DNA from: Amoebidium appalachense
Lineage: Eukaryota > Ichthyosporea
Assembly: GCA_963693365.1 (NCBI GenBank)
Contig: CAVNZM010000009.1
Span: 124,001-188,000, forward strand
Direction of reading: 5' to 3'
Length of the DNA: 64,000 nt
In this document: positions 45,248 to 64,000 of the stretch, in pieces
Position numbering within the stretch: position 1 is the stretch's first letter
Layout of the letters: the number at the start of each line of letters is the position of its first letter
Translations under genes and position numbers: made by a program
Notes under the pieces: model-generated
Databases searched by the model: none
Seen by the model: only the letters and a program-made list of their open reading frames with translations
What the model was told of the DNA's origin: nothing

Positions 45248-47185
45248 ACCCCCCTACCGTCCCCCCCCCCCCCACACACACACACCATTACCCCATCCAT
45301 CCTCACTTTGCACCCCCACTCCCTTCCCTCCCTCCCCCCTCCCCCTGCCCCACCCCCCCCCCCCCCCCCCAAACACACACACCACCCACAGTTGGAAGCT
45401 TACCCTCGTAACCTTTGTGACGGTGCCTGTCGTTGTAGTTCTGACCAAGGTGTTTGGGGACTACTACCGCAAACTGAGTGAGGAGTCACTGGACCACATG
45501 GGCAAGACCTCATCCATTGCGCAGGAGGCACTAGGAAACATGACCACTGTCAGGGCATTTGCTAGCGAGAAGGAGGAGTTGAAGGGCTATGCTCAGGGGC
45601 TGCATAAGTTCTATGAGATGAGCGTAACAAAGGCATACCTCTACAGGTATCTACACTCCATACCGCCCCAACACGGAACCCCTTGCCCCCCCCCCCCCCC
45701 CCCCCCCCTCCCCTCCCCGCTTCTCCCTCCCCCCTCCCTTCCCCCCTCCTCCCCCCTTGCTCCTCGGCACACCGTCCACCTCCCCTTTCACCAGCCCCTG
45801 CTCCCCCGTTCCCCCTCTTGCCACACACACACACCCCATACACGTCCAATTTTGAGCATTTTACAACGTGGTGAGTGCTCCACCAAGGGTAAAACCGCCA
45901 TCACGAATGTTTCCACTCAAATGCTTGCTCTTTTTTTGGTGCACTGCAATATCCCAATTAAGTTGTCCTTTGTGATTGTACCTCATACTCAGTGATACAT
46001 TCTAACCCCCCCCCTCCCCCCCCCCTCGCCCCCACAGCGCTTACTCCCTGATCTTCACGATCCTACCCAACCTCGTGTCCACCCTTGTTCTCTTCTACGG
46101 CGGCAAACTAGTGATCGAGGATGAGATCACAGGCGGTGACCTGGTCTCCTTCATGCTCTACCAGCAGGCGCTGAGTGGCAACTTTGATGCCATGGCTAAT
46201 GTCTTCTCGGGGTTCACTGAGGCACTGGGCGCTGCTGACAAGGGTAAGAGAGAGGAGGAGGGGACGGGGAAGGGAGGGAGGGAGGGGAGGGGGGGGGGGT
46301 TTAGTGGGTCGGGGCGGGGGGGGGGGGGGGGGGGGGGGGTATTGGCTGGCGAGGTGCATTGTCTGCTGAGGGCTGTGAAAAAGAGAAGTGATATTTCAAC
46401 TAGTAGTGAGATGTTGATTCTGAGCTAAGACAATATGAAGTCGGGGTCTTCTGATTGTGTGCAGTCTGTCGGTGTACATGTGTGTGTATGCTTGATTGGT
46501 GTAATACTTGATTGAGGAAAACGACGAGGGGGGGAAGGGGTGAAGAAAAAGGAGGGGGAGGGGGGGGGGGGGGGGAGTGGGGGGAGGTATATTAGGATGT
46601 GAAGGATGTTATGTCCGTATTGTACAAGTACCGACTTACTGTGATAATGGGGTGGAGAGTATAGAACCGTTTTTCTGCATATAAGCTAACCAGATGGAAC
46701 ACAGTGTTTAGTGATATTTCAACTAGTAGTGAGATGTTGATTGTGAGCTAAGACAATATGAAGTCGGGGTCTTCTGATTGTGTGCAGTCTGTCGGTGTAC
46801 ATGTGTGTGTATGCTTGATTGGTGTAATACTTGATTGAGGAAAACGACGAGGGGGGGAAGGGGTGAAGAAAAAGGAGGGGGGAGGGGGGGGGGGGAGTGG
46901 GGGGAGGTATATTAGGATGTGAAGGATGTTATGTCCGTATTGTACAAGTACCGACTTACTGTGATAATGGGGTGGAGAGTATAGAACCGTTTTTCTGCAT
47001 ATAAGCTAACCAGATGGAACACAGTGTTCGAGCTGATCTACCGTGAGCCCGAGGTGCGCACTGATGGACACATCAAGACAAACGACGAATTTAAGGGCAA
47101 GAGTAGGTGGCCTGCATGCATATGTGCATGCACACACACATGCGGAACAAGCACACGCACAAACCCACATGCACATGCACATGCA

Positions 47186-47250
<65 letters not shown>

Positions 47251-48765
47251 ACATAGACACTGTTCACGCATAGCACATATGCACATGCAAATACACACAC
47301 ACTCGGGAACATGCAGAAGGAAAAGGCGCACGCATGCTCACACCCGACATACACGCACAAAAAACACGTGCACGACCACACACACACACGCACACTCGCA
47401 CACAAACACACACACACAACTTGATCTTTAATAGCACCTACAGCACTCTTTTGTACTGGCCCCCCCCTCCCCCCTCACCCTCTTTCTTCCCTCTCCCTCC
47501 TCACCCAAACCTTTCCCCCCCCCCCCCGAAACCAAAAAAATAAGAAAAAAAGAAAAATAACGAACCCATGCCTTCCGCTCTTACTTACCCCCCCCCCTCC
47601 ACCCCCCAGTCCAACTCGAGGACATTGTGTTCCGCTATCCTGCCCGCCCTGAGGTGACGGTCATGAACGGTCTGAATGTGGAGGTACAACCAGGTGAGGT
47701 GGTAGCCCTGGTGGGGCCCAGTGGGGGGGGCAAGAGCAGTGTGATCAACCTGGTCGAACACTTCTATGAGCCCGCATCGGGCAAGGTGTTGATTGATGGG
47801 CTGGACATTGGAGACTACGACCATGAGTTCTTGCATGAGAAGGTCGTACTGGTCGGCCAGGAGCCGGTGCTGTTTGCACGGTCTATCAAGGATAATATCA
47901 TCTACGGCCTGAAGGTGAGGGGAAGGGGGGGGGGGGGGGGGAGACGGGAAGTGGAGGGGTGTGTGTGTGAGGGGGGGGGGGGGGGGGGGGGAAGGTAAAG
48001 GGAGATGGGAAGGGGGGTAGGGGGTTGTGAAAGGAGAAAGTAACAACAGATATTGGTGTGGGTGAGATGTATTGGGGGGAAGGGGGGACGGGGAGGAGGG
48101 GAGGGGAAGAGGGGAGGAAGGGGGAGTAGGATTGGGTGCAGAAAGATGTAACGGATGGTGTCAGGGTAGTGGAACGGTAACATTTACAAAGAGTGTGATG
48201 GGCACAGCCACAGGTGTGTTGGTGGGGGCAGGGTGTGTGGGTCGGTGGGTGGGTTGGGGGGAAGAGGGCGTGGCAGGTGAGGGTGGGAGTCTAGTGTGCA
48301 GTCACTGACATTGCCTGGCACAGGGCACACACCGTGAGCCGACCATGGATGAGATCATGCAGGCAGCCAAAATGGCAAATGCACACGACTTCATCCTGAC
48401 ATTCCCTCAGGGCTATGACACAGAGGTTGGGGAGAAGGGCGTGCAGCTGTCTGGGGGGCAGAAACAGCGCATTGCAATAGCACGTGCACTCGTGAGGAAG
48501 CCCACGGTGCTTCTACTTGATGAGGCGACTAGTGCCTTGGATGCAGAGAGTGAGAGTGTGGTGCAGGAGGCCATAGATAGCATCATGAGGAATAAGATGT
48601 GCACCGTGCTGGTCATAGCTCATAGGCTCAGCACGGTGAGAAACGCCGACAGAATTGTCGTGGTAAATGCCTGCTAAACCCCACAATATATCATTCCTTA
48701 TTAGAATATCATTCTCACCCCCCCCCCCCCCCCTCTCTCTCTCTCTCCCTCCCTCCCTCCCTCCC

Positions 48766-48816
<51 letters not shown>

Positions 48817-49249
48817 CCCCCTCCCCCCCCCCCCCCCCCCCCCCCCCACCACCACCACCACCACTACCACCTTCAAAATAAAGCACTAAAATCACCCCAA
48901 AAATGCTGCACAATGCACCTCTCCCTCCCACTTATCTAACCCCCCCCCCCCCCCCCCCCCCGTGTGTAACAGTTGACTTGCTCCTAGAATATGGCACAGC
49001 ACACCTCTCTGCCATCCCCACTGACCCTTCCTCCCCACCCCCTCCCCCCTTCCAACCCCCCCCCCCCCCCCCCCCCCAACCATCACCACCACCACCCCTC
49101 CCCCTCTGCAGGTTGGACAAGGCAAGGTGCTTGAGAGTGGCAAGCATGACGACCTAGTTGCCCTGGATGGTGTCTATGCAAAGTTGGTGCAGAAGCAGCT
49201 GGCTGGATCATCTAGCCCCATGCCCCCACACAAGGGCCTGACCGTGTAG
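40937..49249 (+). CDS. ABCB9: ABCB9/TAPL-like ABC half transporter, 12 exons, 776 aa
   Basis: Peptide exporter of the TAP/TAPL group, expected to act as a homodimer in lysosomal membranes. Exons: 40937-41017, 41722-41917, 42411-42649, 43412-43559, 43962-44140, 44687-44853, 45392-45646, 46038-46243, 47025-47102, 47610-47914, 48324-48662, 49112-49249; all joins keep frame. Residues 1-150 form a four-helix TMD0-like extension as in TAPL. The core membrane domain covers about 180-480 ([40 protein letters not shown]). The nucleotide-binding domain has Walker A GPSGGGKS (552-559), Q-loop GQEPVLFA, signature LSGGQ (660-664), Walker B VLLLDE with catalytic E685, and H-loop H718. The NBD is complete, so it should hydrolyse ATP. 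The NANAHDF-type segment and [13 protein letters not shown] match ABCB9/TAP2 best. An extra 5' exon is possible because CACAAACAG precedes the ATG. Confidence 0.95.
45163..45242. repeat. (CA)n microsatellite in ABC intron 6
   Basis: About 40 uninterrupted CA units, upstream of further C-rich sequence and the acceptor of exon 7. Confidence 0.97.
46387..47028. repeat. 320-bp tandem duplication including a 3' splice site
   Basis: 46387-46708 and 46710-47028 are near-identical, differing by single bases and poly-G length. Each copy ends GGAACACAGTGTT. In the second copy this is the real acceptor and first four bases of ABC exon 9; the first copy is a decoy that diverges right after TGTT. Confidence 0.95.
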
Positions 49250-49666
49250 GACCCTTCTTGTAGTGTGGTGATTGTGTCCCAGTGGATAAGCATGGGTAAT
49301 GTTTGGATGGTGAATTTGATCGTTGGGTAATGTGGACCAGTGTGCATATAGGCAACAATTCCTTCTGCTTGTATTGTTACATAATATTCGTAAGTTTTTT
49401 ATGATGTGTCGACACATTAACATTAGCCAAGGTACCATACCGTACGTACTGCGTTATGATATCTATTGTTGCTTAACATTTAGCTGTGTATACCGGCACA
49501 CCGTGTATCTGATTCATTAGTAAAAGAATCTCATCAAAAGACTTGCAGACCTATTCTGAAAACATTTCACAATGTTGGTGTACCCATAAATATTAATAAC
49601 TTTTAGTCACGATGTGGCATTTCATTTCAGCTACACGGATCTACGTGTACATGTACCCTCTAGATA

Positions 49667-49672
49667 AATAAA
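49667..49672 (+). terminator. Polyadenylation signal of the ABC transporter
   Basis: GATAAATAAAGTC contains AATAAA 418 bases after the stop codon, in AT-rich 3' UTR-like sequence. No earlier exact copy is seen. Confidence 0.55.
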
Positions 49673-50129
49673 GTCATTCGATTCAGTTAACACGCATATG
49701 CGTGCACCGGCGAACAAACATAATATCTATGCAAACATGCGGCTGCCAGTGCACGCGGGTCTTAGGTTGGCACGCAAATACTTGTGGGCCGGTATGGACT
49801 GTAATAATTTCTTACTCCGAGAATCTTTGTGTGGGCACAAGTGACTGGATGTGCTCTTCTTCGCAAGGTCATCGTTGTGTTGTCCTTGTGAATGTGTCCA
49901 AAATCACTCCATTTCCTATGACCCTCCACCGGGTCTCCCTTTTTGTAGACGACTCCTGATCCACAAACCATGACAAGCTCACGTATGCACACACACACAC
50001 CCGTGTGCATAAATGCACACGCACACACACGTACACAACACACACACACACACACACACGTGCACACACACGCACACACACAGGCGCACATACACACACA
50101 CACGCACCCAGACACACAGACACACACAA

Positions 50130-50161
<32 letters not shown>

Positions 50162-50294
50162 ACACACCTACCAAATAGGCCCTTATTCCAGCCGCCCGCT
50201 GACTCCTGAGACCTGAGGTTCGGAACTTCGAGGGCCCAGCCGGTCTCGGGAGATGAGGAGGCCTTGCCTGTCTCTCGACGAGGGGGACGATGTG

Positions 50295-50317
50295 TGACGT
50301 CAGCAATGATCTGATTG
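50295..50317 (+). promoter_or_regulatory. Candidate ZRANB3 promoter elements (CRE and inverted CCAAT)
   Basis: TGACGTCA at 50295-50302, then ATTGG at 50313-50317, about 130-150 bp before the ATG. The R-SNARE promoter carries the same pair, which suggests a shared promoter grammar. Confidence 0.4.
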
Positions 50318-50446
50318 GGCCGCACTCGTGATGGCGCCAGATAGTGCCCCCCTCAGAGCTCTCAGGCTGAGCACTACTCGGTGACTGCAGGCCGCACATG
50401 AAAAGAGAGGCGGAGAGGCACCGCGCATATGAGCACACAGCACACC

Positions 50447-63789
<13,343 letters not shown>

Positions 63790-64000
63790 GTGTGTTGGGG
63801 GGGGGGGGGGGGGGGGGGGGGGGGAGACTCCGGGGATGGGAAGGGGTAGGAGGAGGGGCACAGGGAGGAGTAGAGGAAAATCGAGGATGTGAGGATTTGT
63901 GATCTCACCCGTTCGATTAACGAGAGTGGGTTTTGGACTGGTCATGCGTGCAGGTGTGTTTGTGTGTGCATGTGTATTTTTGTGTTGTGATGTGTGTACA

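Larger units (their letters stand above)
49250..50446. other. Intergenic region between the ABC transporter and ZRANB3
   Basis: Contains the ABC 3' UTR with its polyadenylation signal, AT-rich sequence to about 49.7 kb, a CA-rich tract (49988-50168) and the ZRANB3 promoter region. No gene is seen. Confidence 0.7.

Overview
This 64 kb window comes from a eukaryotic nuclear genome with many introns. All resolved introns are GT-AG; most run from about 0.1 to 2.3 kb and are packed with (GT)n, (CA)n, (GA)n and long poly-G/poly-C tracts. The gene set (CIAO1, a VAMP4-type R-SNARE, a LARGE/B4GAT1-type GT49 glycosyltransferase, a TAPL/ABCB9-type half transporter and ZRANB3) together with the intron density suggests an animal or a unicellular relative of animals, for example an ichthyosporean-like holozoan. 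That placement is inference, and no organism can be named from the sequence alone.

Layout. 154-6631 (-): most of a CIAO1 WD40 gene, with its 3' exons off the left edge. 6883-7755: a 37-bp minisatellite upstream of CIAO1. 7867-8362 (-): a likely small two-exon gene of unknown function. 8783-10486 (-): an intronless 567-aa gene for a membrane protein with one anchor plus seven helices. 10.5-22.2 kb: mostly non-coding, with fragments of unrecognised minus-strand genes (16202-16750 is the best supported). 22266-30981 (+): a complete 13-exon GT49 glycosyltransferase. 32200-32632: a palindrome-filled foldback element with terminal inverted repeats and a target-site duplication. 33364-37165 (-): a complete 6-exon VAMP4-like R-SNARE. 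37704-39016 (+): a tyrosine-recombinase ORF broken by a frameshift, the remnant of a mobile element. 40937-49249 (+): a complete 12-exon ABC half transporter. 50447 to the right edge (+): the first 20 exons of a ZRANB3-type SNF2 annealing helicase.

The genes form no operon or cluster. They are separate housekeeping functions: Fe-S protein assembly, Golgi glycosylation, TGN/endosome fusion, lysosomal peptide transport and replication-fork repair. Exon phases were checked junction by junction for the five large genes, and every join keeps the reading frame, so those models are well supported apart from the 3' end of CIAO1.

The most interesting non-coding signals are: (i) a 14-bp motif, TAGGAGGCCTTGGC, present about 23 times upstream of CIAO1 and once 115 bp upstream of the VAMP start in the same orientation; (ii) the 433-bp foldback element; (iii) introns whose sense strand tends to start with GT/G runs and end with CA/C runs, so that intron ends could pair; (iv) related CACGTGCAG arrays in introns of two different genes; and (v) a tandem duplication that copied a real 3' splice site.
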